Source: Halichondria panicea
Lineage: Eukaryota; Porifera; Demospongiae; Suberitida; Halichondriidae
DNA: 64,000 bases
Assembly: GCF_963675165.1 (NCBI RefSeq)
Contig: NC_087388.1
Location: 5,337,047 to 5,401,046 of the forward strand
Reading direction: 5' to 3'
Shown here: positions 26,014 to 38,137 of the stretch, piece after piece
Numbering within the stretch: position 1 is the first letter of the stretch
Layout of the letters: every line of letters starts with the position of its first letter
Program-made: the position numbers and the translations under genes
Notes under the pieces: generated by a model
Databases searched by the model: none
What the model was told of the DNA's origin: nothing
What the model saw: the letters and a program-made list of their open reading frames with translations, nothing else

Positions 26014-26423
26014 CTACAGTAGAGGTAATGAAACATCAATCCAAGGAGTAGTTGACGGGAATCAAACAAAAATAGCGTATACATGCATGTAGCATGTTGC
26101 CAAGGTTAAATATTGTACATACATGGTCATTTACAAAAATAATAATACATACTATATTATATAGCTAGTGTTCAAGGTATGATGATTTAAATTTGTTTGA
26201 GCATACTAATCAATTATTCATGACATGCCAACAATTTGGCAATACAGCAATTTTCCAAGTACAAAGTGACACTACATGTACAACAATGAGTCTCAACGTA
26301 GGGAACATAACAATGTAATGTTGTTCATGATGTTGTGATTGACATAAGGCCACTCTCCCCTTCACTTGTTTTTGACCAATCCTAGTAATTTCAGTGGTGC
26401 AAGTTCACATCTTTTTTGTTCAG

Positions 26424-26723
26424 CAGGGGTGTAACTAGCAATGAGGCAGAGGAGGCTCTTGCCTCCTGTACTATTGAACTTCAAGTTTCATGTGACTCGC
26501 TTTTAATAGCTAGCTAGCTAACTTCTGGATAACCAGCCAACTAGGTACATAGAATAAGCAGAAATGAGCTCTATCACTGTCTTGTTGATGACGAAAAGGG
26601 AAGAAAAGCAAGTAAATAGCATTGTCATGCGCTTCTACGCAATAATTAATGGGTGTGGTTTCCAGTTAAACAATTTGCAGGGGCGCAAGCCTCCTTCCCG
26701 TAACATTTCTAGTTACGCCCCTG
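26424..26723. mobile_element. Complete 300-bp MITE, CAGGGGTGTAACTAG ends
   Basis: Left CAGGGGTGTAACTAG, right CTAGTTACGCCCCTG (14 of 15 complementary), with TTCAG on both flanks as the likely target duplication. Non-coding. The partner at 15487 is cut short. Confidence 0.75.
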
Positions 26724-27261
26724 TTCAGTACGTGTTAGAAAAGACAGAAGTGGAGATATAGTAATTATTGGTAGAGGTTCTATTCTTGAAGACAATAAAT
26801 TACATACCTATATACGTTGAATTTTGTACTTTATGAAATGATAATGCTATACCTTAGTAGATGCTGGTTCTAAATAGACCTTTACCAGTTCAACTGAGTG
26901 TAGTGCAGAGCCTGATAGGAGTTTGAGCTTCATTTTTGGTCTGCAGCTAGCTAAAGAGTTCCGCTATAGTGCTCAGTTCTTACATTTTCGCAGGAGTCCT
27001 TACTGGTGAGAATATCAGCACTGTCCGAACTTATGTTGTTTTTGTCCGACAATCGCTACCACCGGACAGCGTTTTCTTTCAGCTATAAAACAAACATTTT
27101 TCACAGTATAGCTACACAATTTGGAGAATAGATAGCATAAGACATTAGCTTTAAAATGGTCTTTGAATGGTGTCTGTATCTTTTGTAGTTTTGACCATAT
27201 CGGTGTCCGACATATGATGACGTCCGGTGATTGATACTTTACTCTAGAATAGAGTAAGACT

Positions 27262-28357
27262 TAGCCTCGATCCCAGGCCGAGTTTTCGCTTTTATAACGG
27301 TTAGGCGAACAACTGGGCCTGGTACTAGTTGTCTGCGCATGCGTCAAATTTTCATTGTATTTGTGGTCGGCAAAGATATTTAATAAATCAATAATAGAAA
27401 TTTGTACACAGAAAATGCACAGAGTGAGTACACAAAAGATGCACATAGGGAGCTGCTTCACAAGGGCCTGGGGAGTTGCCAGTTGTGCTGCAGCACGATT
27501 ACAGTGACCCAGGGCAACTTCAAGATGATTGAATGCCTTCAAATTACGTTTCAACGATTTAGCAGGCTGCTGGACTTCTCTGATTCTAGGCCCCAACTTG
27601 TAACTCAGTTAAACTTTGCTTGAGAAAACGTAGATTCTCTTGATGCCTCTGAGCTACCCAGCAACACTCAAACGATCAGGTCATACTCCAGTCCTGTAAG
27701 TATAGGACAATATTAAAGAAACCAAACACGGTTAAACCCTTACCTTAAACTGTCCAGTCTTGTCCGTTAGTATGGCCAAGAGGAACAATGTTGGGATAGC
27801 TGGATAGTAGCCATTGCTCCTGTACAGAGAAGTAGACATTCAAAATACGTGTAGATCTACTGTATACATGTACATATTAAATTTCTCGTATTAAACAGGT
27901 TATAGTGTCATTGTCGACGAGCTGATGATGGCAGCACCAAGTTCTCTAGCTCACACTCTTCACTTGATCCACCATATTAATGATGATACTATAGATCTTT
28001 TAATACCAAACATGAACACGACTTGACATGATAGCATAGGGCCCACACAAAAATATCTGACCTTAACAAGCTTGACAAAGCTTTATACCTTTTCCCTTGT
28101 TGTTCAGTCTTCAGAATAATGTTTTCTAAGCTTCAGAGAAGAGAGAAGCTTCAGCTAAGAGCCATTCCAATAATGATAAAACGGGAACTGACTTCTAGTA
28201 CACGATAGTACACGAATATAAATGTCACAAAAGTGAACGAGAATATCCATTCGTCAGAATCTGACAAACGACTGACGCATGTGCAGACAACTAGTACCAG
28301 GCCCAGTTGTTCGCCTAACCGTTATAAAAGCGAAAACTCGGCCTGGGATCGAGGCTA
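27262..28357. mobile_element. 1,096-bp element, about 87-bp inverted ends, 9-bp target duplication
   Basis: Ends TAGCCTCGATCCCAGGCCGA and its exact inverse; the arms match for about 87 bases with one visible mismatch. AGTAAGACT occurs directly before (27253-27261) and directly after (28358-28366). Long inverted ends with a 9-bp duplication fit a Mutator-like (MULE) non-autonomous element; the assignment is inferred. RTK-D keeps the uninterrupted counterpart sequence (AGAGTAAAACTAAGAAGTAG before its ATG), so the insertion came after the C/D duplication or was confined to C. Confidence 0.85.
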
Positions 28358-28379
28358 AGTAAGACTAAGAAGTAGAGCT

Positions 28380-31300
28380 ATGTTATTGTCACTCTTATTT
28401 TTGTTTTTGCTGCAAAGAGCAGCTCATTCTCAATATTTCTCCTATGATTATGCTGAAACTGATACTCTCCCAGGACTGCAAGTGGACTCCACTGGGAGAA
28501 CATTCCTTGCTGCAGACAACTATCTGTATAGACTGAATGCTCAGCTAATACAAGAGGAGAGAGTTGATCTAGGAGATACTGTCATTACCGAAGGACTTTC
28601 CCTGAGCTCTACTGGGATGTTGGTGGTGTGTTTAAATGATCTCTCTTGCTCTGTCTACAATGCAAGTAACCTCATTGCTGGTCCTATCAGGAGTGTCAGT
28701 AATGCTATAGGAAGTTTGGATTTTGGAGTAGCTATCATTGCGTCAAGAGACACTTTCTACACTGGAGAAGACAATTATGGGATGGTACTGAAACAATTCG
28801 GAGAAGGTTTCAATAGATCGTCTGACAACAATCCATCAGGCGAACTCAATGAATTTGTTTTGGAAGATAGTGACTTTTCACGACAATTCTATGCATATGG
28901 TGGTTTTGTGAGTGGTGGATTTGCCTATTACGTTGTCGTCGACTTTCAACCTGTTAGTGCACTAGCTATAAGACTGTTACGTGTTTGCAACATGCCTGAT
29001 TGTGGAGGCCCAAGTACCTGTGGAGTGACTGCTTTGTATGAACTGGGAATCAATTGTGGCTTTCAAACGATCACTGAAGATACTTGTTTATGTGCAGTGT
29101 CACTAGCAGAGGACTTCAGTGGGATATCTGGACCCACTGCTGTTATAAATCTTTGCTACGGTGGTACTAACTCTATTTGTGTGGTCAATATCACTGCTGT
29201 CAATGAAGCTATGGACGCTAAATATGACTCTTGTATTGTGTCACGGACTGTTGGAGAAAAAGTTGGCTTACCATGGAGAACAGGCTCAGATAACTGCGAT
29301 ACTCTGCCTCAGCCTCAGGTTTGTATTGCCTATACTTGCATACTCCTATAACATAGAAATCACATAATATATTTTCCAGGAAACAAGGAACAGATGTGAC
29401 ACACCCAGTCCAGTCGGCCTTCTTATCCTAAATGGTGGTATTGACATAATAGCACCAGTTTGTATCAACTTTGGAAAGAGTTTTATCGCCATAGCTTCAG
29501 TAGCTGTGAAAGTGGAGCATTTTTCCTTTGTGTTTGTGGCAACTAATGAGCCCATTATAAGAGGAGTAAGTGCAGTTCTGTTGAGTCAGCTATATATTGT
29601 GTATAATCATGGTATTGTTTGTCATTGTCACAGTACGATGTCAGTGGTACATCGACTCTGGGCCCCGATAGTGCATTCTACAATCAGCAATTGGCCTCTA
29701 ATGTATTACATTTGTCATGGCACGAGGGTCTAAACTACATCACAGCAGCCTCTTGGAACTCTGTGAGTTAAAGTTTGCATGTATGTCCTACCCTATCCAT
29801 CTGCCTCCCCTCTGTCCTCTGCTAGGTGTTCCAAATACCGATTGAAGAGTGCTTCCAGCGTTTAGACTGTACTAGTTGTACCAGTGACCTCAACCCGCTG
29901 TGTGGGTGGTGTGTGGTGGAGAAAAAGTGCTCTCGTCAGACGCAGTGTCAGAACTCCAGTATTTCTAGTAGATGGACACAGGACAATGCCAACTGTTTTA
30001 CTGCTGCTACTGTGGAGCCTATGCAACTTGTGCTTGACCCTGAGATTCTTGCCACTGAGGTAAGACTTGTGTGTATATGTGTCTGATATCATATAAACGA
30101 CCCCCTCCCCCCCAGCTCACAGTGACCCTGACCTCTCCCGGCCTGCCTAACCTCCTTCCTGGAGAGAGCTTCTACTGTCATCTGGCGGACAGTGAAGGAC
30201 GTTTCCCACCCATCATAGTACCAGCTGTTGAGGTCACCCCAGGAACAGTGTTCAGTTGTGATATTGAAGGACTGGTACCTGACTACCCTGGAGTGACTGC
30301 AACCATCAACCTGGGCTTTCAAAACTCTCTGTTCAATGAGCCATTTGATATCACCAACCAAGCGCTTACCATCTACAGGTGCTCAGCAGGAGAAAGGTAT
30401 CCACATACATGCATGTATATTAAATACAAATTAGTTTTCTAGTATAATTATAAGCTCATAAATACAACTCCCACAAATAAATGATTGAAGATTATCACAA
30501 TATAAATTGTAGTTTGTCTGCAATGTGTAGCCATGCAGGCTGAGTTTTTGCTTTATAATTATCGGATGGAAAAATAACCTGGGACAATGCCAACCGTTTC
30601 ACAAATAACCTACACAGGCGTGTCTATATAGCGATATAGTAAACTGTGTAGTAAAACAAATGCATGTACACTAAAAACATTAAAAAGTGCGACAACTTAA
30701 TTAGTGTGCTCAACACACTTAAGAACATTGTCTATATAGAGAAAATACGATAATTATGTCTTTATGACACCGTTGTATACAGCTGTAAGAATTGTCTTGG
30801 GATAAATAATCCGTGTCGATGGTGTAACCTCAACAAGCAATGCAGTGGAACATCAGCTCCTTGCAAGAATGTATCTCACTTCCTACAGGTGAGCTCAGTG
30901 ACGTGATGATGACCTGTATATACGTCCCTCTGTACAGGTGTTTGCAGGCAACGACTTCACTGCCGAGTGCCCCTTGTTGGACACGCCCCCCTCTGGTGGG
31001 TACACTCAACCAGTAAGGGTGGCCCAGGACCTTCGACTGACCACCAGGAACCTCATCTCCCCTGTAAGTAACATGACCTGTATATCTGATTGTTCCATAG
31101 TTTCCCTCACCATATAGACAGATGGCTTTGAGTACTATTGTGTTGTGAATGGAGTTAGTCTGACAGCTCAGTATGAGAACGAGAGCTCCATCCTGTGTAC
31201 AGTGGGCAGTGGACAAGTGAGTATTTAGTGATTGTTTAGCTTATGTGACTGTGGAATGAAGAGGATCACTTGTACTGTTTGTCACATTAGATACTTAATA

Positions 31301-34300
31301 AGTTTGTGATGGTAGCTTATGTGATTGAATTATCCAGTGGAATGAAGAGGATCACTTGTACTGTTATAGTTACAATAAACACTTGCATGTATTACGTGCC
31401 TGATTAACATGTACATGAATGTTCCAAGTTCCGCTGTACATGGTTAATGCGCCTCGGCATGTTTTACTTCGCTCCAGAATGTTAGAGTGTATAGAATAGG
31501 ACATTAAATTAATGCATAGTTTTTTTAACGAAAGTGTTCCGCTATAGTAATATTCAAGAAATAAATAATATTAGAGCAAGAGTAATACAGTGTTATGGAA
31601 GAGGAGCTTAATGTAACAAGTCTCATTAAAATTAATGGCTGCTGCATGTTTTTGGTAAGAGAACAACAGCTAGAAAGAGCTACTAGTTTTTGTTGCATCG
31701 TTAAACAGTTACAGCTGGAACAGACACACATGTGCACACACACAGTCAGTATTCTTCGTGTGGCTACGCAGATTTTATAATGCACACAGTCATGTACTTG
31801 TAAACACATCCTGATTAAAATTAATAATAGCTACATACTGACGATTTGGTTTACAGCTCACACTTTCCCCTGGTGTTGGAAGTTTCCCTGTGGTTGTTAT
31901 GGTAACCTGGACGGGGAATGACATCAACCACACACTGAGCAACACCATGCAACAACTTTCAGGTATCATTATATGTATCTGTCAACCATAATTCTTTGGA
32001 TAATTTGGATAGACGCTTCCAGGTAGTCTAGACAATCTACTAGTTCACCCCGCACCCACACATATAGTGACGTTGTATGATTGTCGTGACTTGGCCAGTG
32101 GATATCTGGAATGTATTGCAGTCAGAATGGGGTCAGAGTTTGCATGTGGGTGGTGTGGGGGTAGTTGTGAGGTGATGCAAGAGTGCTCCAATACTTTCAT
32201 TACTGAGGGGGACAATCCTCCTGCCCCTGTCATCAACTCATTCACTCCAATGTCAGGTAAGAATGCAGTGAACGTATATACCTGCGTACATACAGTATGT
32301 GATTGTCATAATTATGTAGTGTAGTCAAAGATCTATCATACTTGCATTACTAAGCCTTTTTAACTTTAGTAGTAAGTATATGCATGCTTAACTCACTATT
32401 GATTACATACAAAATTTGTACATACTTAATCCTCAGGACCAGTTGAGGGTGGTACAGCAATCACTTTGAGGGGTACTGACTTCGGAAGAACTTTTGTTGA
32501 CGTTCAGAACTCCATCCTTACATTAGGAGGCGTGGCTTGCATTCCCCTCATCACTGGTTATATACCATGGCAACAGTTTGTCTGTGAGACTGCACATTTT
32601 TTAACAGAAGGGTCAAAAGACTTCTCTCTGACTATTGACTCTAGAGTAGCCGTTGTAATTGGTGGCTCCTTCACTGCGATAGATCCTACTGTCAGCAGTG
32701 TGACTCCCACCTTTGGACCCATGGCCGGGGGAACTAAAGTGGTTGTGAGGGGTACTGCACTGAACGTGGGTAACCAGGAGGACACTAGAGTCTTTCTAGA
32801 GGTCAGCGAGTCATACTACGTCTGCAAAATATTGTGAGTGATACTCTATAATTATAACAAAGCTCAAACTTTTTTCTGCAGATCTATCGAGTCTCAAGTG
32901 ATTTGTTGCAGTACCTCAGCAGCAAACCTCACCTCTACTGCTTTGGTGGTAGTGTCCATTGATGCTGCCAGAGTCAGCAATCCAGGAATGGTCTTCAGTT
33001 ATCGTAACAACCCTAATGTGACTGCTGTGTTTCCTAGCAACACCATTCCCAGTGGAGGCATCACACTGACCTTTACTGGACTGGACTTGGACGTAGTACA
33101 GCAGCATGTGTTGGAGGTATACCAGCCAATGGGGGATCCTCTGGTAAGCTGCCGTATATATATTCGATGGTCAAACTTTTTGATTGACATTTTTCAGAGA
33201 ACGATGCCCCACGTACTTGTGTCGAATATGTTGTGTCGTTATTGTGTCCCTCCCCTACAGAGGAGCAACTGCAGTGTTGTGGACAATACCACCATCACAT
33301 GCTTGACTCCTAGTCTGACAACAACCTCACTCACCCCATTGGACTATGCCCTATGGTTTGATGATGTCCCACTCATTACACAAGCACACTTCCTTATCAG
33401 CGTCCAACCAGATCCTTCTCAATTTAGACTAGATAGTTCTCAAGAGGTCACCAGTGGCACAGAGACGCTCATACGCATTGTGGTATGTATGATTAGCTAG
33501 TACACTGACTCTACTGTTATCGTGTGTGTATATCCATGCAGGGTGATAATGTTGACTCAGTAGAGACCAGTGAGATAAGAGTGATCGTGGGAGGCGAGGA
33601 GTGTACTACGACACCTAGTAGTTTAAGAGGAAACGAAATCATCTGTATCGCCCCCTTGGAGCTCCCGGGAGGGGAAAACTCAGCCATCATTCAAGTGAGT
33701 GACTATTAAACTGCATATTAGCTAAAATTATACTGTCCCTTCAGGTGAACGTTGGGAGCAACATCTCTCAAGTATTGGACCAGCAGCTGACTTACACAAG
33801 TCCTGTGACTGCTGCAGTTCCACTGGAGATCATCATCCCGAGTGTTTTGGGGGTTATTGTGATGATTGTGTGTGTAATGCTAATCATTTTTGTTCGTTTC
33901 TATCTGAACTCTCGGAAGAAGATCGTGTCAATTGCTGTGCATGAACAGATGATGGAAATCGTGGCTAATACGTAATAATTAGTGTGTAGTCCGTAGCTAG
34001 TCCGTATATAGCTGTTCAATTATCTTATTCATTTACAGGAGAACACGGGAGGACATATTTCCTATGGATGGCAATACAGCACTCATTAGTAAGTTAAGTT
34101 CTATATTATAGTTTGCACTGATAATTATATTCACTGACCCACAGAATCAGAACTTGTTGAGATTGCTGAGTCAATCCCAGACTCAATCAAAATTCCAGCC
34201 TCCATATTGAAGCTCTCCAGTACTGCAATTGGACAAGGTAAAGAAACATTAAAATAATTTACGGAGAGTGTAACTATATAATTATAATTATACAGGTGAA

Positions 34301-37300
34301 TTTGGCGTTGTGTACAAGGGAGTCCTGACAGACTGGAACAATGTACCTATTCAAGGGGTGGCCGTGAAGACACTGAAAGGTACGATTTCATATAGCTTGC
34401 TTAATTAATATACTGTTTTCAGCGACTAACTTTATGTTCTATACATGCATGCATGCATGGTTGTCATTCATGAATTTATTCTTTTCACTATTCTTATAAC
34501 AGATTACAATTTCTGCAATTATAACCTCAGTTCTTCTGCAGGTCTGTTCTCATTGTCGGATGTTCAGAGCATGGTGTGTGAGGTGAACAAGATGCAGGAC
34601 TTTGACCATCCTCACGTCATGTCCCTGATTGGGGTGTGTCTCGATGCTGGCCCCGGCATTGCCATAGTGATGCCATATATGGCAAACGGGAGTGTTATTG
34701 GATATCTCAAGAGAGAAAGGAGCAGCCTTGAGTTGGATGATGACTGTGAGATTGATCAGGTGTGTATATAGCTTAAAATCATGGCAGTATCTAGCCTTGT
34801 CTGCATGGGTGTCTCTGGAGAGATGTGAGTGCAATCAAGGGGCTGATTAGTGTGTGTATAGTTATAAGGGAGGACAAAGGTGCACACTATATATACACTC
34901 CCATCTTCTACCGTAGTCAGGATTATTTACTTCCAATTTACTCTTAAACGATTAATTTAACCAGCCTATAGTATTCAATTTGAGGATTATGGGGATATAG
35001 TCTCGTTATAGGAGAAGGTGGTGAGCTTTTTCAGAACACCAAAAATTGTGTGAGGAAGCTCTTGACATTTTCTACAGGTTCTGGAAGTGAGGAAACTGCT
35101 ACTAAAGATGTGCCATCAGATAGCACTGGGAATGGCCTACTTGGCCGAGCAGAACTTTGTCCATCGCGACCTTGCGGCCAGAAACTGCATGTGAGTGAAC
35201 TATCGACGACTGCATGTGTGTACAGAAAAACAAGAATTATAATTTGAAGACATATTAACTAGATCTAGCTGTTTAAGACATGAAAAGATTCCTTGTTTCT
35301 CATCAGCCACTTCCTCAATTTGCATGAGGGGAAGAGGCCAGAGGAGGATCGTCTCTGTCAAAAGGTCTTCCGAAGGACTTTAAAATTCCACTCAACTAGC
35401 TCCACGTGAATTGGACATACTATAAAGAAAGAGTAGATGAGTGGAATTCAATTTAAGTCCTCTGGAAGCAGCTATAATTGACCCTGACGATCCTCCATTG
35501 CTACGTATATCTATATAGTGTGATGTTCATCTTGTACATTCCTATAGGCTGGACTCGGGAGGAGGTATCAGGGTGGGGGACTTTGGTCTGGCTGAGGACG
35601 TCTATACTAGCGGCTACTTCAGACAGAACGACCGAGCGAATGTGAAGCTGCCCTACAAATGGATGGCCTTGGAGAGTCTCAACGATGCCATCTTCACAGA
35701 GAAAACTGATGTGGTCAGTCATGCAGTACAGCATACATGCATGGTATTAGCTTAAGGCAATAATTGTTGTTATAATTATGTTGTCCATGTGCCCAGTGGT
35801 CGTATGGTGTGACTATGTGGGAAGTCTTCAATGGAGGAAAGACCCCCTACCCTGCCGTGGACCCACACTCCCTCATCCAGCTGCTGGGAGAGGGGCGGAG
35901 ACTAGAAAAACCTCTCAATGCAGCCTGTGCCATTGAGATGTGAGTGTATACCTGAGTTCAGTAAAAATTTTCAGGGTGGTATACATAATATTATATTGTA
36001 TGGCAGTTTCAATGAGCTTTGTGTTCAAGCGAGCCCCTGTAAACAGGTCTTGTAATCCGGGTAGACTGAGGGGAGCTATAGGCCGCTGCATGTATGCCAT
36101 TTGATTATTACTCCGTGCATTCGCAACACGCAGCAGAGTTAGAGTGATTTGTGTGTGTGTGGACACAAAAATGAGCTGTTTGAGCAAACTAGACACTTTC
36201 ATGGACTGCTTAAGCCTTATATAAAACTGCTAATGAGACAGTAGTTGAAAAATAATACGCTATAGTTACAGTTGAATTGTAAGTGATCTTCGAAGACAAA
36301 AAAAAACACTAATCGTTGCTATAGATTCAGGATCATTTCCCGTAATCATAACGTTATAGTAAGGTCATTCGGTAAAAAATGATTGTATCTGTTTTGTTGC
36401 TGCATGGGGTGAATATGTTCTATATGAGAATCTTATACATGCAGTTCTAAGCTGATGCGTCAGTGTTGGAGGGAGGATCCAGAGGAGAGGCCAACCTTCT
36501 CACAACTGTCCTCCATTGTGGAGAGGCTACTGACATCCATTGCTGGCTACACTGAGCTCTGTATGGTGCTACTGAACCCAATTCAAGAAGCGGAGCAGCT
36601 CAGTAAGTGTATGAAAATTATAGATATATACCGGTTAGTAAGCCGGCGCATGCGCCTATAGCGAAAAGAGCAGGCCTCTATGCGCCTATTATCTGGATAT
36701 GCTTATAGAGATTAACCACGCCCATGACGTTTCAATAAAGCAAATCTCCATTAGATATAGCTCGATCGTTTGTCTCCAAGAGGTCTATAGTTATATCTGA
36801 CAGCAGTAACACAGCTACCGGTAGTTAACATCTATAAAGAAGTGTGGAGACCAGTTGTTGGGCAGATAACTTTGCAGAAAACCATGCGCCTTCTATCCAG
36901 GCTCTTAGTCTGCTAACCAGGCGCCTATTAGTTGATGTGCGCTTATCAACAAGATTATAAGGTAATAGTTAAAAATACTGTACCTTAGTATGGCTGCCCA
37001 CAAAGATCATCACAATTTTTGAATTTACTTAGTGTACCGTATAGCGGGTAATTTTCGGGGGACAAAATATTCGTATTGAGACATTTCGTGGGTAATATTT
37101 TCGTGGCTGGAGTTTGCAGTGCAGGTAAAGGTAAGCAATGTCGCTTCATTCGTAGGTAAAATATTCGTGGTTCAGTGTTAAACCATATTTTGCCCCACGG
37201 AAATTATCCTCTATACGATATAATTATGCTAAAACATGCATGTTGTTATAATTATATAGTTTAATCATTCTTACTGCCCATGCAGAATGTGACAATTTAC

Positions 37301-37359
37301 CCACACCCACTGAAGACGCTCATCGCTATGTCGATGGTCCACTAGATCACCCTCTATAG
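28380..37359 (+). CDS. RTK-C: complete plexin-ectodomain, MET-like receptor tyrosine kinase
   Basis: Twenty-four exons: 28380-29318, 29380-29565, 29634-29762, 29826-30059, 30116-30396, 30783-30888, 30938-31063, 31118-31216, 31857-31962, 32068-32256, 32437-32833, 32882-33143, 33261-33482, 33542-33694, 33745-33971, 34039-34088, 34145-34237, 34296-34379, 34542-34759, 35078-35190, 35548-35713, 35797-35939, 36445-36602, 37286-37359. The CDS is 4,755 nt, 1,584 residues. Domains: signal peptide 1-18; Sema-like propeller to about 420; PSI1 about 425-470; IPT-like 497-590; PSI2 about 590-625; IPT-like 626-735; PSI3 about 738-785; IPT/TIG repeats about 786-1150; membrane helix about 1171-1193; kinase about 1255-1535 (glycine loop 1265-1270, Lys1291, HRD 1396-1398, DFG 1416-1418, activation-loop Tyr1424 and Tyr1428). 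The kinase signatures ([28 protein letters not shown]) are closest in feel to MET/RON. The tail is short ([15 protein letters not shown]). The natural ligand is unknown; a semaphorin-like partner is only suggested by the Sema/plexin architecture. Confidence 0.88.
37035..37220. mobile_element. TATAGCGGGTAA-type MITE in last intron of RTK-C
   Basis: Left end TACCGTATAGCGGGTAATTT, right end TTATCCTCTATACGATA in inverted form, with internal AATATTCGTG motifs. The equivalent insertion is in RTK-D (50423-50628), so it predates the C/D duplication. Confidence 0.7.
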
Positions 37360-38137
37360 CATTCGAAAACAGAATGTACAAAGAAGAATTTACTGCAACA
37401 TGTAATTAATTTTAATGCTTATAGCTCACGAGGTTAAAGTCGTATTGCTGTTCTCTGTACAGTATAATGTAGTGAACTGTATCCAGCTGCTTTTATCTTA
37501 ACTAGCATCATAATAGTATATATACACATGTAGTATTATCGTAGCCTATTATTGTTTTTACACATGCATGCAAAGTTAATTTTCCAATATCTGTCTTAAT
37601 TTAATGACAATTAATTTTGTGTAAAACTCGAATGCATAACTTGCTGACTTTACTGTGCTGTATTAACAAATTGCAGTTGTATATAATTATGCAACTGTTC
37701 TCACTATAAAAAAATAATAAGGTTATTAACCACTGAGACAGTGGTCTGTCTGTCTGGTTGTCTGTCTGTCTGTGTCTACTCACCTGGATGTGATAGTGCT
37801 GTGTTTGTACCATGGATATAGCCTAGCTGTAATACCTGTTCTCCTATATAATTATTGTAATGTATAATTATGTACTGATTGCTGTTGTATTGAATTGTGA
37901 GATGATTTTCTATTTGGCTAACTGGACATATCCAAGTTTTAACACGACTTGTTCACTACTCACTCTACTGCATAATAATTATTTCATGCATGCATAAATA
38001 GAACAGTGGATCTATGATTAGGGGTTGGTAGATTATGCGCTCGAGATATTATACCTATTAGCTATGCTATTCTTTTATCCTCAAGTTAACATCCTATTAT
38101 TCTTTCAAACCGCCTATTATTCCCACATTATTTGTGT
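37360..38137. other. 3' flank of RTK-C, no gene seen
   Basis: Sequence to about 37796 is shared with the RTK-D 3' flank, except for an inverted block at 37676-37796. From about 38020 there are remnants of the CCTATTATTC-rich MITE. No polyadenylation site can be fixed with confidence. Confidence 0.45.

Larger units (their letters stand above)
24242..26882. repeat. Segmental duplication, right copy
   Basis: Direct-orientation duplicate of 13195-15791. The block is followed by DNA unlike the RTK-B kinase region, so only the 3' end of the receptor gene is present. The two copies start 11.05 kb apart. Confidence 0.85.
21631..27261. other. Intergenic region between RTK-B and RTK-C
   Basis: The divergent 5' ends of the two receptor genes face each other across this region. 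It holds the elements listed separately and the right segmental duplication. No remnant of RTK-B exons 1-5 was recognised on either strand. Stretches at 22131-22837, 23573-23809 and 26883-27261 show nothing identifiable. Confidence 0.5.

Noticed and set aside
27261..27596. 111-codon open frame on the minus strand upstream of RTK-C
   Set aside because: It lies inside the inverted-repeat element, begins in its interior and runs into the terminal repeat, and resembles no transposase.
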